A stretch of DNA of 64,000 bases from Candidatus Hydrogenedentota bacterium (GTDB taxonomy: Bacteria; Hydrogenedentota; Hydrogenedentia; Hydrogenedentales; JAEUWI01). Made by a program: the position numbers and the translations under genes. The stretch's first letter is position 1. Each line of letters starts with the position of its first letter. Shown here piece after piece: positions 8,603 to 17,273 of the stretch. Where the stretch lies: NCBI GenBank assembly GCA_019637335.1, contig JAHBVV010000027.1:37270-101269 (forward strand), written 5' to 3'. The notes under the pieces are model-generated. The model was given only the letters and a program-made list of their open reading frames with translations. It was not told where the DNA came from and did not search any database.

Positions 8603-11600
8603 TTATTCGAGCGCGGGACCCTCAATACGCTCTCCCCGCTGTTGGCGGGCTTGATCCTCGGGCCTGAAGGTTCCGTAAAACAGCGCATTGGCGTCCATCC
8701 AGGTCACCAGCCGCTCGATTTCGTCCGATGCCAGCTCGACCCCCTCATGGCCCGCGAACAGCATCTTCATGAGTTCACTGGCGCGCGCGCCGAAGCGGTC
8801 CGCGCCCGCCGCGGGTTCGCTGTTATCCTCCAGGCTCGCCCCCCACGCGGAGTAGGGCACCCGTTTGGCCAACTCCACATACGATTTGGTGTAGTGGCCT
8901 TCGGGCGCGCCGGTCAGATCGATATGCGGCCCCAGCGAACCGGCGAGCGGCTCGGCGCCATGGCATGAGACGCAGTGCTTGTCGAGCACCGGCTGCACCA
9001 GCAAGGGGTAGCTCAGCGGCTTGGAGCCATCCGGACCCGGCTGGAGTGCCGAAGGATCGCGGCGCAGGGCCAGGCCCGCGGGGGCGTGGGGCGGCGCGCT
9101 CATGCGGTCCTCGTGGCACCCGACGCACGAGGCCTGTTCGCCCGGTTGGAGGTAGGTGATGCTCCGCATGGTATGGATCGCCTGGCCGCGCTCGTCCAGC
9201 ACCTGGAAACTCAGCGGGAGCCGGGCGGGCGCGCGGAAAAAGGCCGAGCCATCTTCTTCCACCGGCGCCGTGCCGAGCACCTGTCTGCCCGGCGAGGCGT
9301 TCGCCAGACCAACGGGCGGATTATTGGCGTGGGGCGTGGTCTTCGGCAGCACCTGCAGAATGCGAAGCCCCTTGACACTACCCGGGGGCAATTCCACGTT
9401 GCTCTGGTACACGTCCTGGACGAAATATGTGCCCTCCTCGCCCAGGCGCGGGTCGAGGCGATCGGGCAACACGGGCGGCCGGTGTCGCGCGCGAAGGGGA
9501 ACGGGCCACTGGCTCGCGATGTTCAGGTCGCGGTAGATCAATTCCTTGTTGCCGAAGGCATCCACGAGATACAGCCCGAACATATTGGCCTTGTTCGCGT
9601 CGGGCTCGCCGATGAGCGCGTCAAAGCTGTAGGCCGCGAGGAAGTATTTTTCGGAAAGCGGGAAGGGGCTGCGGTAGCAATGGCCGGGCCAGCGCCGTTC
9701 CTCTTCCGGCGTCACGTAGTCCTTCGGGCTCCCTGGCGCATGCCAGTTCTTCGGGAGCACATAGGTTTCGCTTTCGGGGAAGGGCGCGTCCGGGGTCAGG
9801 CGCGTGATTGGCGCGAGCCCATCGATCCCCCTGGTGGTATCCAGGAGGATGATCGAGCCCGCCGTCATCGCGTGGTGCGCCGCGGCGGTCGCCATGACCC
9901 GGGACGAACCGGACACAGGCCGCGCTTCCCACACCCCCACGGGATTGAGCGTGTTGTTGCCATAGTAGGCCAGGGGCGAACTGCCGTCCGGGTGGGTTAC
10001 CCACAGCTGCTGGTAATGGACCGCGTTCCGATCCACGTAGTCCCAGCGCGTGTAGATCACGCGGCCGTCCTCCAGCACCGCGGGATCCCACTCCTGCGTC
10101 TCGTGGTAGGAGACGGTGCGGGGCGCGCTGCCGTCCGCTTCCGCGACGGCCAGGGTGTATACGTCGCAAGGCCCGGCGCCACATCGGTGGTAGCCGCCGC
10201 GCCGCGTGGAAATGAACATGAGCTTTCCGTTGGGCAGCTCCTTCGGCGAGAAATCGTTGTAGGGGCCCTCGGTCAGTTGCCGGAGTCCCAAACCGTCGGG
10301 CCGGATTTCGTAAAGGTGGTAGAAGCGATCGAGCCGCGCGGGGTCGTCCTGGGGAATCATGCTGGAGACTTCGCAGTAGGCGAAGAGGATGCGATCCCCG
10401 TCATAACTTACCTCTGGCTGCATGAAGCTGCCCTCGGGCAGCTGGCCCTGGGTAAGCGCGCGGGTGCGCATGTTTTGGCCGGGCAATTCCAACACGAACA
10501 ACCCACCGCCCGCCCGAGCGCAACGCCCGTAGTACTGGGTGAGCTGGTGGCTCATGTCGCCGGTGATATGTTTGGCGAATACGAGCGGCCCGACAGCCGC
10601 CAGCGGGTTGGATAACGCGATTCGACGTCGCAGGTGGTGGGCTTCCCGCCAGAGCGTCTCCCAAGCCGGATCGTCGCCATCCAGATTTGCCCCGATAAGC
10701 CTGGTCAATGTGTCCCGCACGCCCTGCCATTGCACCGCCAACTCCTCCAGTGCGACACCGCTCTCCTGCAAGTCGCTCAGGAGCAGGCCGCCTCGGGCGA
10801 TCGTGCGCTCTATAGCGGCGGCATAGGTTACCGCCTCGCGCTCCGTCTCGATGCCGTCCTGCATGCGCCAGTCCCACTCGATGAGGGCCGATTCCATGCC
10901 CGGGCGCAAGGCGGGCAGCTGGGGCGGCGGATAGACTTCTTCCGCAGGTGGATCGGGCAATGCCTGAAGGGCTTTCGCGCCCCGATCCGTTACCCACCGA
11001 AGATTCCGCCATCGCACGAGCGATTCGCCGCTTCCGCCGCCGCGTGTGGAAAGGCGGATTGCGGTTTCGTCGCCCGTTGGCTCCGCCGCCACCACAATGT
11101 GGTTCGGACCCGGAACCAACGCGACGGACTTCGCCTCGCCGCCGTCCACCGAGACGATGACTTCGGCGCCCTCGCCGTGGAGATGCTCCACAGTGGCTTC
11201 GATAGAGAATGGAGTTTTTACATTCGCGGCGGGAATGACCAACTCCGCCACTTCGCCCGGATTCACGCACACGGCGAAGCCGGATTCCCCCAGCGCCGCC
11301 ACTTGGGGCCCCGACGCATTCGCGATTAGATAAAAGCTCGCAACCGCGTAGCTGGGCGCGGGCGCCGGTTCGCCGGACAGCAGCACGGACGGCAGGCCGA
11401 ATTGCGGCGCATCCGGGTCGCGCAGCAGCCGCGCGTTGGCCCAGTTCGCCATATCGCACGCTATGCCATCGCCCGCGTCGCCGGACACGAGCCGCAATTC
11501 CCGCGCGCCCGCCAGGGATACGTTCACCGATTGCGCGGGATCGCTGTCCGTCATGATCCCGCTGTCGAATCGGAGCGCTCCGTCCACAAATACCTGAAAG

Positions 11601-11935
11601 ATTACGCTGCCCTTACCGCCGCCCTGCCAGTGCACCCCGACCTCCGCGGCAAACGCGGTGTAGGCGTCCGGGGGCAATGTGAAGACCAACTCCCCGGGCG
11701 CGTGGTGGCCGATCCCGTGTGCGAAGGTCGTCTCGCCCAGCTGCAATGGCGATCCCGGGCGCCCGCCAGCCGGCGCGGCGGCGGTGTCGATGCCGAGCGC
11801 GCCCCAGCCCTGGCTGGATCGGACGAGGAGTGAATCGAGGGCCGCGCCCAGGGGATCGTGGGGCAGGGCAATCACGGGCGTTGCGCAGAGCAGCGCAAAG
11901 ACGGGCAATATCCGAAGGCGGCGTGCAGGGTTCAT
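8603..11935 (-). CDS. NPCBM domain fused to an HzsA-like diheme cytochrome (paralogue 2)
   Basis: 1110 residues; ATG at 11935 behind GGGAAGGGTG. After a signal peptide, residues ~22-175 look like an NPCBM carbohydrate-binding module (FAHGIGHHAPGELVFTLP, FAAEVGVHWQ, VFVDGALRFDSG). A second beta-rich module (~180-320, ANVKTPFSIEATVEHL) follows, and then the HzsA-like part. That part contains a helical region, a PD40-type propeller (LTEGPYNDFSPKELPNGKLMF, TRRGGYHRCGAG) and two c-heme sites, CVGCH (C937/C940/H941) and CVSCH (C988/C991/H992). The residue 4 after the first heme His is Met. It is first in the minus-strand operon and divergent from paralogue 3. A sugar-binding front end suggests the redox domain is held near polysaccharide or acts on sugar-derived substrates; this is inference. 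Confidence 0.8.
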   Translation of the reverse strand: MNPARRLRILPVFALLCATPVIALPHDPLGAALDSLLVRSSQGWGALGIDTAAAPAGGRPGSPLQLGETTFAHGIGHHAPGELVFTLPPDAYTAFAAEVGVHWQGGGKGSVIFQVFVDGALRFDSGIMTDSDPAQSVNVSLAGARELRLVSGDAGDGIACDMANWANARLLRDPDAPQFGLPSVLLSGEPAPAPSYAVASFYLIANASGPQVAALGESGFAVCVNPGEVAELVIPAANVKTPFSIEATVEHLHGEGAEVIVSVDGGEAKSVALVPGPNHIVVAAEPTGDETAIRLSTRGGGSGESLVRWRNLRWVTDRGAKALQALPDPPAEEVYPPPQLPALRPGMESALIEWDWRMQDGIETEREAVTYAAAIERTIARGGLLLSDLQESGVALEELAVQWQGVRDTLTRLIGANLDGDDPAWETLWREAHHLRRRIALSNPLAAVGPLVFAKHITGDMSHQLTQYYGRCARAGGGLFVLELPGQNMRTRALTQGQLPEGSFMQPEVSYDGDRILFAYCEVSSMIPQDDPARLDRFYHLYEIRPDGLGLRQLTEGPYNDFSPKELPNGKLMFISTRRGGYHRCGAGPCDVYTLAVAEADGSAPRTVSYHETQEWDPAVLEDGRVIYTRWDYVDRNAVHYQQLWVTHPDGSSPLAYYGNNTLNPVGVWEARPVSGSSRVMATAAAHHAMTAGSIILLDTTRGIDGLAPITRLTPDAPFPESETYVLPKNWHAPGSPKDYVTPEEERRWPGHCYRSPFPLSEKYFLAAYSFDALIGEPDANKANMFGLYLVDAFGNKELIYRDLNIASQWPVPLRARHRPPVLPDRLDPRLGEEGTYFVQDVYQSNVELPPGSVKGLRILQVLPKTTPHANNPPVGLANASPGRQVLGTAPVEEDGSAFFRAPARLPLSFQVLDERGQAIHTMRSITYLQPGEQASCVGCHEDRMSAPPHAPAGLALRRDPSALQPGPDGSKPLSYPLLVQPVLDKHCVSCHGAEPLAGSLGPHIDLTGAPEGHYTKSYVELAKRVPYSAWGASLEDNSEPAAGADRFGARASELMKMLFAGHEGVELASDEIERLVTWMDANALFYGTFRPEDQARQQRGERIEGPALE

Positions 11936-12270
11936 GTACAGACACCCTTCCCGGTCAAAGACGTTGGACAGGAGGCGGGGCGGGACCATCTGCGGGCGCT
12001 TGGAATGTGGTACGGGCGCAACGGATGGATGCGGCCTGCACGCGCCAGGAGTCTCTCCACTCGAGGACCAGATGATTCTGTCCCTCTGTCTTCTACGCGA
12101 ATGATACGCCTTCGATAGCGGCGCGCGCAATCGAAAGATTCGCATCAACCCGTATTGACAAAATTGGAAGCCGCATGCGACTATGCTTGCAGGGGACGGG
12201 GGAACAACGCGTCCCGTGTGTGCCGCGCACGGCATTTCATAGTGCCCCGCGCGCCAGAATCGGCATTGCC
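11936..12270. promoter_or_regulatory. Divergent control region between the two halves of the cytochrome island
   Basis: 335 bases with no gene. On the plus strand a perfect TTGACA (12155-12160) is followed after 18 bases by GACTAT (12179-12184). Transcription from there would start near 12191 and exclude the ATG at 12175, supporting the start at 12271. On the minus strand TTGCGC (12130-12125) and TATCAT (12106-12101) are 18 bases apart and would serve the gene starting at 11935. The two promoters are back-to-back, so one regulator could control both arms. No clear operator was seen. Confidence 0.45.
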
Positions 12271-14718
12271 ATGCATGTCCGGCTTATCCAGACGCTTCTT
12301 CTGCTGTCCGGGGGGCTCCTCCCGGCCGCGGGTCAATCCTTTACCCTCGACGCGGAGCACCAGCTGGAATTCGACGCGATTGCCGCGCAGATGCGGGAGT
12401 ACCGGGAGCATACGGCGGCGCAGGCGCGCCTGCAAGCGGAGAGTCTGCATCAGGCGGCGCTCATCGCCCTGGACGACGGGCATCCCGTGGATGTTGTGCT
12501 GCGCCGGACCCGTGCGCTGCTTGACGATTTGAAGGCCGCCCCCTCGGCGCCGGATCTGGAGGCGGAACAGCAAGCGCTCGCGGCCCTGCGGGATAAGCGC
12601 ATCGCTTCGCGCGTGCTCCCCGACGCGGACGAGACCGCCATGCGCCTGTTCGCCGAAGCCTGCGCACTCCGGCGGCGGATCGCCTTCAAGAATCCGCTGC
12701 TCGATTTCGACCGCATCATTTTTCTGACCCACCAGCGGGCGCGTTATGAACACATGGTGGACCAATACTACGGTTTTCACGCGGAACCTGTCGGCGGCAT
12801 CTACGTTCTGGAAAAGCCGTTCTCGGGCGCGCCCACGGTCCGGCAGCTCCTCCGGGATGTTCCCATCGCGAATGGGCGGCTGGCCGGCAGGACGCTCGAC
12901 AACGGCTCGTTCATATCCCTGGATCTGGATTTCGAGGGCGAGCAGATCCTCTTCGCCTGGTCGGAAGCGCAGGTGCCCGTACCTCCCGAAGATCTAACCC
13001 CGCACGAGGATCTCTTCACGCCGGAGAGCACCTACCACATATTCAAGGCGGATATCGCGGAGACGGCCCTGACCCAACTGACAGACGGCGCCTACAACGA
13101 CTTCGATCCCTGCTGGTTGCCGAATGGGAGGATCGCGTTTATCTCGGAACGGCGTGGCGGTTATTTGCGCTGTGGGCTCCGCCCCAATCCCACGTTCACC
13201 CTGCACGGCATGCGCGCCGACGGCTCCGACATTATCACGCTGAGCTATCACGAAACCCACGAGTGGCATCCAAGCGTCAACAACGACGGCATGATCGTGT
13301 ATACCCGGTGGGACTACGTGGACCGCGATTCGGACATCGCCCACCACCTCTGGTTGACGTATCCGGACGGCCGGGATCCGCGGACCTCGCACGCGAACTA
13401 TCCGGAATTTCGCGAGTCCCGCCCCTGGATGGAGCTGTCCATTCGCGCGATCCCCGATTCGCGCAAGTACGTGGCGGTCGCCGCGCCGCACCACGGGCAA
13501 AGCTATGGATCGCTGGTGCTGATCGATCTCGCCGAGCCCGACGACCGCGCCATGTCGCAGATCAAGCGAATTACCCCGGACACGGCCTTTCCCGAATCGG
13601 AGGAATATCCCGGCGTTCAATGCCCGCCCCACGCCGGGCGCAACCGCCAGCGGGCGGAGCGCTATGGGGCGCCGTGGCCCCTGAGCGAGAACTACTATCT
13701 CGCCGTGTATGACCCGGGCCAGAAGCACTATGGGCTCTACCTCGTGGACGCCTTCGGCAATCGGGAGCTGCTCTACCGCGATCCGGAGGTGGCCTGCCTC
13801 GACCCCATCCCCCTTCGCCCGCGAACGAAACCCCCGATAATTCCCAGCCTTACCCGGCAGGCCGAGGAGGACCGCGTGGGCCCGATGCCCTCCACCGGTC
13901 ATCTGGCGATTATGAACATATATGACAGCGCGCACGCCTGGCCCGACGATACGAAAATCACCGGGATGCGGATCATCCAGATGTTCCCGAAGACAACCCC
14001 CGCCGCGTCCGATCCCCAGGTTGGCATTGGCGATCAGTCCCTCGTGCGCGGCGTGCTCGGGACGGTCCCGGTAGAGGCCGATGGCAGCGTCTTCTGCGAG
14101 GCCCCCGCGGGGATTCCCTTCTATTTTCAGGCCCTGGACGAAAAGGGCCGCGCGGTCCAGACCATGCGATCCGTCACCTACCTCCACCCCGGAGAAATGC
14201 TGTCCTGCGCGGGCTGTCACGAGGACAAACAGAGAACAGTTCCGTTCACGGGAAACGGCGCGCCACTCGCGATGCGGCGGCCGCCGTCGAAACCAACGCC
14301 CGAAGTGGACGGCGCGTATCCGGTCTCCTTCCCCAGGCTCGTGCAGCCGGTGCTGAACAAGCATTGTGTCGATTGCCACGCGAAGGACGATGCCGCGCCC
14401 AGCCTGGCGGCGGACGCATTCGGCAAGTGGGGCTGGACGGACGCCTACCACACCCTCGCGCCCTTCGCCTGGGCGAAGCACGGGGGCAATGGCGCCCTGA
14501 AGAAGAATGTTACTTCGTATTCCATCCCCGGCCAGGTCGGCGCGATGGGCTCCACACTGCTGCCCTACCTCGAAGAATCGCATTATGGCGTCAAACTCAC
14601 CGACGCCGAACGCTACCGGATAACGCTCTGGCTCGACTGCAACAGCGTGTTCTACGGCGCCTACCACGACGCGGAAATGCAGGCCCGGGGCGATCTCATC
14701 CGTCCCTGGCTCGAATAG
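12271..14718 (+). CDS. HzsA-like secreted diheme c-type cytochrome (paralogue 3)
   Basis: 815 residues from the ATG at 12271 (MHVRLIQTLLLLSGG), chosen because it opens a signal peptide and lies downstream of the promoter; the in-frame ATG at 12175 overlaps the promoter. Architecture matches paralogue 1 throughout: a helical region with NPLLDFDRIIF, a PD40 propeller (LTDGAYNDFDPCWLPNGRIAF, ERRGGYLRCGLRP, HETHEWHPSV, YTRWDYVDR), CAGCH (C646/C649/H650), CVDCH (C699/C702/H703) and a C-terminal VYGAY-type tail. The residue 4 after the first heme His is Gln. It is the first of three plus-strand cytochrome genes and ends 9 bases before the next start. Likely periplasmic; reaction unknown. Confidence 0.8.
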   Translation: MHVRLIQTLLLLSGGLLPAAGQSFTLDAEHQLEFDAIAAQMREYREHTAAQARLQAESLHQAALIALDDGHPVDVVLRRTRALLDDLKAAPSAPDLEAEQQALAALRDKRIASRVLPDADETAMRLFAEACALRRRIAFKNPLLDFDRIIFLTHQRARYEHMVDQYYGFHAEPVGGIYVLEKPFSGAPTVRQLLRDVPIANGRLAGRTLDNGSFISLDLDFEGEQILFAWSEAQVPVPPEDLTPHEDLFTPESTYHIFKADIAETALTQLTDGAYNDFDPCWLPNGRIAFISERRGGYLRCGLRPNPTFTLHGMRADGSDIITLSYHETHEWHPSVNNDGMIVYTRWDYVDRDSDIAHHLWLTYPDGRDPRTSHANYPEFRESRPWMELSIRAIPDSRKYVAVAAPHHGQSYGSLVLIDLAEPDDRAMSQIKRITPDTAFPESEEYPGVQCPPHAGRNRQRAERYGAPWPLSENYYLAVYDPGQKHYGLYLVDAFGNRELLYRDPEVACLDPIPLRPRTKPPIIPSLTRQAEEDRVGPMPSTGHLAIMNIYDSAHAWPDDTKITGMRIIQMFPKTTPAASDPQVGIGDQSLVRGVLGTVPVEADGSVFCEAPAGIPFYFQALDEKGRAVQTMRSVTYLHPGEMLSCAGCHEDKQRTVPFTGNGAPLAMRRPPSKPTPEVDGAYPVSFPRLVQPVLNKHCVDCHAKDDAAPSLAADAFGKWGWTDAYHTLAPFAWAKHGGNGALKKNVTSYSIPGQVGAMGSTLLPYLEESHYGVKLTDAERYRITLWLDCNSVFYGAYHDAEMQARGDLIRPWLE

Positions 14719-14727
14719 GAGAGGTCT

Positions 14728-17232
14728 ATGCGCCAATTCATGCCCGCGGTCGCCTTGCTACTCGTGTCCGCGGCGGCCACCTTCGCCGAAACCCCGCCCG
14801 GCGCGCTGGAGACGACCAACCCCACCCTGCTCGAAAACGCCCTCGCCGGCCCCCTCGCCGGGACGGATGAGATCGTATTCGCGCTTCGCAAGCCCGGAAA
14901 GGACGGCCACTGGTACGCAAACTTCAGCTACTACGCGGAGGGGCCGGATCGGGTGACATACGAGCCCGGCGGCAGGCTGCTCAAGCTCAATGTTCGGACG
15001 GGCGAGGTCACCGCGCTCCTCGATGATCCGCTGGGTGGCGTACGCGATCCGCAGGTGCACTACAGCGGAGAGAAGATCCTCTTCTCGTACCGGAAGGGCG
15101 ATAGCGCGCACTTCCACCTCTACGAGATCAACGCCGACGGCTCCGGGCTCCGGCAGCTGACGGACGGGGCCTACGACGACATTGAACCGACCTACCTGCC
15201 CGGCGGCGGGATTATGTTCGTCTCGAGCCGGTGCAACCGCTGGGTAAACTGCTGGCTCACGCAGGTGGCCGTGTTATACCGCTGCGACGCCGATGGCGGG
15301 AACATCCGCCCTGTCTCCAGCAACAATGAACACGACAACACGCCCTGGCCCCTTCCCGATGGCCGCATCCTTTACCAGCGCTGGGAATACGTCGACCGGA
15401 GCCAGGTCCATTACCACCACCTCTGGACCATGAACCCCGATGGCACGGGACAGATGGTCTACTATGGAAACATGGAACCGGGCATCCTCATGATTGGCGC
15501 GAAGCCCATCCCCGGCGCCGGAAACGTGCTCTCGATCTTCTCCCCCGGACACGGGCGGCGCGAACATGCCGGCAGGCCCACGATTATCGACCCCAAGGCC
15601 GGGCCCGACGCCCTCGGCTCGGCCCGCACGCTGCACCAGGACCAGGATTTTCGCGATCCCTACCCGCTCTCCGCGGAGTCTTTCCTGATCGCCCGGAAGG
15701 GCCGTATTTACCTGATGGATGACCGCGGGGATATCCAGGTTATTTTCGAACTCGCTGCAAACGACCTCGCGGCGGATTTCGAGTGTCACGAACCGCGGCC
15801 CATCCAGCCGCGCACGCCGGAACCCGTTCTCCCGGATCGAACCCGCCCCGAAAGCGCCACGGGCCGCCTTATACTCGCCAATATCTACGACGGCCGCAAC
15901 ATGGCCGCTGTCACGCCCGGGGAAATCAAGAGACTGCTCGTTCTCGAATCGCTCCCCAAGCCCATCAACTACACGGGGGGGATGGAGCCGCTGAGTTACG
16001 GCGGCACCTTCACCCTGGAGCGGGTTCTCGGCACGGCCCCCGTCGAGCCCGACGGCTCGGCCTACGTGGAGGTCCCCGCCCTGCGCAGCCTGATTCTCGT
16101 GGCGCTTGACGAAAATGACCTGGCGGTCAAGCGCATGCAGAGCTTTCTTACGGTGCAGCCGGGCGAGGTGATGAGTTGCGTGGGCTGCCACGAGCAGCGC
16201 ACCCGCACCACGATGCCGGTATCCACCCTGCAGGCCATGAAGCGCGAACCCAGCCGCATCGAACCCATCACCGGTGTGCCCGATGTGTTCGATTTTCCAC
16301 GGGACATTCAGCCCATTCTCGACCGGCTCTGCGTGGATTGCCACGGCTACTCGGCGGGCAAGGCCGGCGGCCCGAGGGCGGGGCATGTGATACTTACCGG
16401 CGACCGCGGCCCGCTTTATTCACACAGCTACTTCACGCTGAGCGCCCAGCGCCTGTTCTCCGACGGCCGAAACGCCCCGATGAGCAACTATCCCCCGCGC
16501 GCCTTCGGCAGCGCGGCCAGCAGGCTCCTGACCCTGCTGGATGGAAGCCATTACGGCGCAAAGGGCACCGAACGTGAACGGAAAATCGTCCGCCTGTGGA
16601 TTGAGACCGGCGCGCCCTACCCCGGCACCTACGCGGGTCTTGGATCGGGTATGGTCGGCGGCTACGCGGAAAACATCATCGACCGCCGCGACACCGAATG
16701 GCCCGGCGTACAGGCGGCGCGGCGCGTACTCGAAGAACGCTGCGCGGGTTGCCATCACGGCCCCCTCGCGCTGCCCGATTCGCCTTCCGACAACATGAAT
16801 ATGCCCCCCTGGGAGATCAATTACACCGACCCGCGCCTGCGATTTTCGCGCCACATCCTCTACAACCTGAGCCGGCCCGATCGTTCGCTGCAAGTGCTGG
16901 CTCCGCTCGCGGCGGAAGCGGGCGGGCTTGGGATATGCCGCACCGGGGAGGGCCGCGCCATCTTTTCGGACACGCGCGATCCCGGCTACCAGACGCTGCT
17001 GCTCGGCATCGAGGAAACAAAGCGCTATCTGGACAGGATCAAGCGCTTCGACATGCCCGGTTTCCAGCCGCGGCCTGAATACCTGCGCGAATTGCGGCGC
17101 TACGGCATCCTGCCGCCGGACTTCCCGGACGATGGCCCCATCAATCCCTATGAAACCGACCGCGCCTACTGGGAATCGCTCTGGTGGAAGCCGTCCGTCC
17201 CGGCGGGCGCCCTCGCGCAACGTGAACAATGA
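14728..17232 (+). CDS. HzsA-like triheme c-type cytochrome (paralogue 4)
   Basis: 834 residues; ATG 9 bases after the previous stop, with its AGGAGAG site overlapping that stop. A signal peptide ends near TFAE. It lacks the long helical N-terminal region of paralogues 1-3 and goes straight into the propeller (VHYSGEKILFSYRKGD, LTDGAYDDIEPTYLPGG, NPDGTGQMVYYGNMEPG). Heme sites: CVGCH (C484/C487/H488), CVDCH (C535/C538/H539) and an extra CAGCH (C672/C675/H676) in an added C-terminal cytochrome domain. The GGY..C element of the other paralogues is altered to SSRCNRWVNC. The third heme would extend the electron path, perhaps to the diheme protein encoded 41 bases downstream. Substrate unknown. 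Confidence 0.78.
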   Translation: MRQFMPAVALLLVSAAATFAETPPGALETTNPTLLENALAGPLAGTDEIVFALRKPGKDGHWYANFSYYAEGPDRVTYEPGGRLLKLNVRTGEVTALLDDPLGGVRDPQVHYSGEKILFSYRKGDSAHFHLYEINADGSGLRQLTDGAYDDIEPTYLPGGGIMFVSSRCNRWVNCWLTQVAVLYRCDADGGNIRPVSSNNEHDNTPWPLPDGRILYQRWEYVDRSQVHYHHLWTMNPDGTGQMVYYGNMEPGILMIGAKPIPGAGNVLSIFSPGHGRREHAGRPTIIDPKAGPDALGSARTLHQDQDFRDPYPLSAESFLIARKGRIYLMDDRGDIQVIFELAANDLAADFECHEPRPIQPRTPEPVLPDRTRPESATGRLILANIYDGRNMAAVTPGEIKRLLVLESLPKPINYTGGMEPLSYGGTFTLERVLGTAPVEPDGSAYVEVPALRSLILVALDENDLAVKRMQSFLTVQPGEVMSCVGCHEQRTRTTMPVSTLQAMKREPSRIEPITGVPDVFDFPRDIQPILDRLCVDCHGYSAGKAGGPRAGHVILTGDRGPLYSHSYFTLSAQRLFSDGRNAPMSNYPPRAFGSAASRLLTLLDGSHYGAKGTERERKIVRLWIETGAPYPGTYAGLGSGMVGGYAENIIDRRDTEWPGVQAARRVLEERCAGCHHGPLALPDSPSDNMNMPPWEINYTDPRLRFSRHILYNLSRPDRSLQVLAPLAAEAGGLGICRTGEGRAIFSDTRDPGYQTLLLGIEETKRYLDRIKRFDMPGFQPRPEYLRELRRYGILPPDFPDDGPINPYETDRAYWESLWWKPSVPAGALAQREQ

Positions 17233-17273
17233 CCGCGTAATGGTACGCCGTCGCAGACACAGGAGATAGCATC

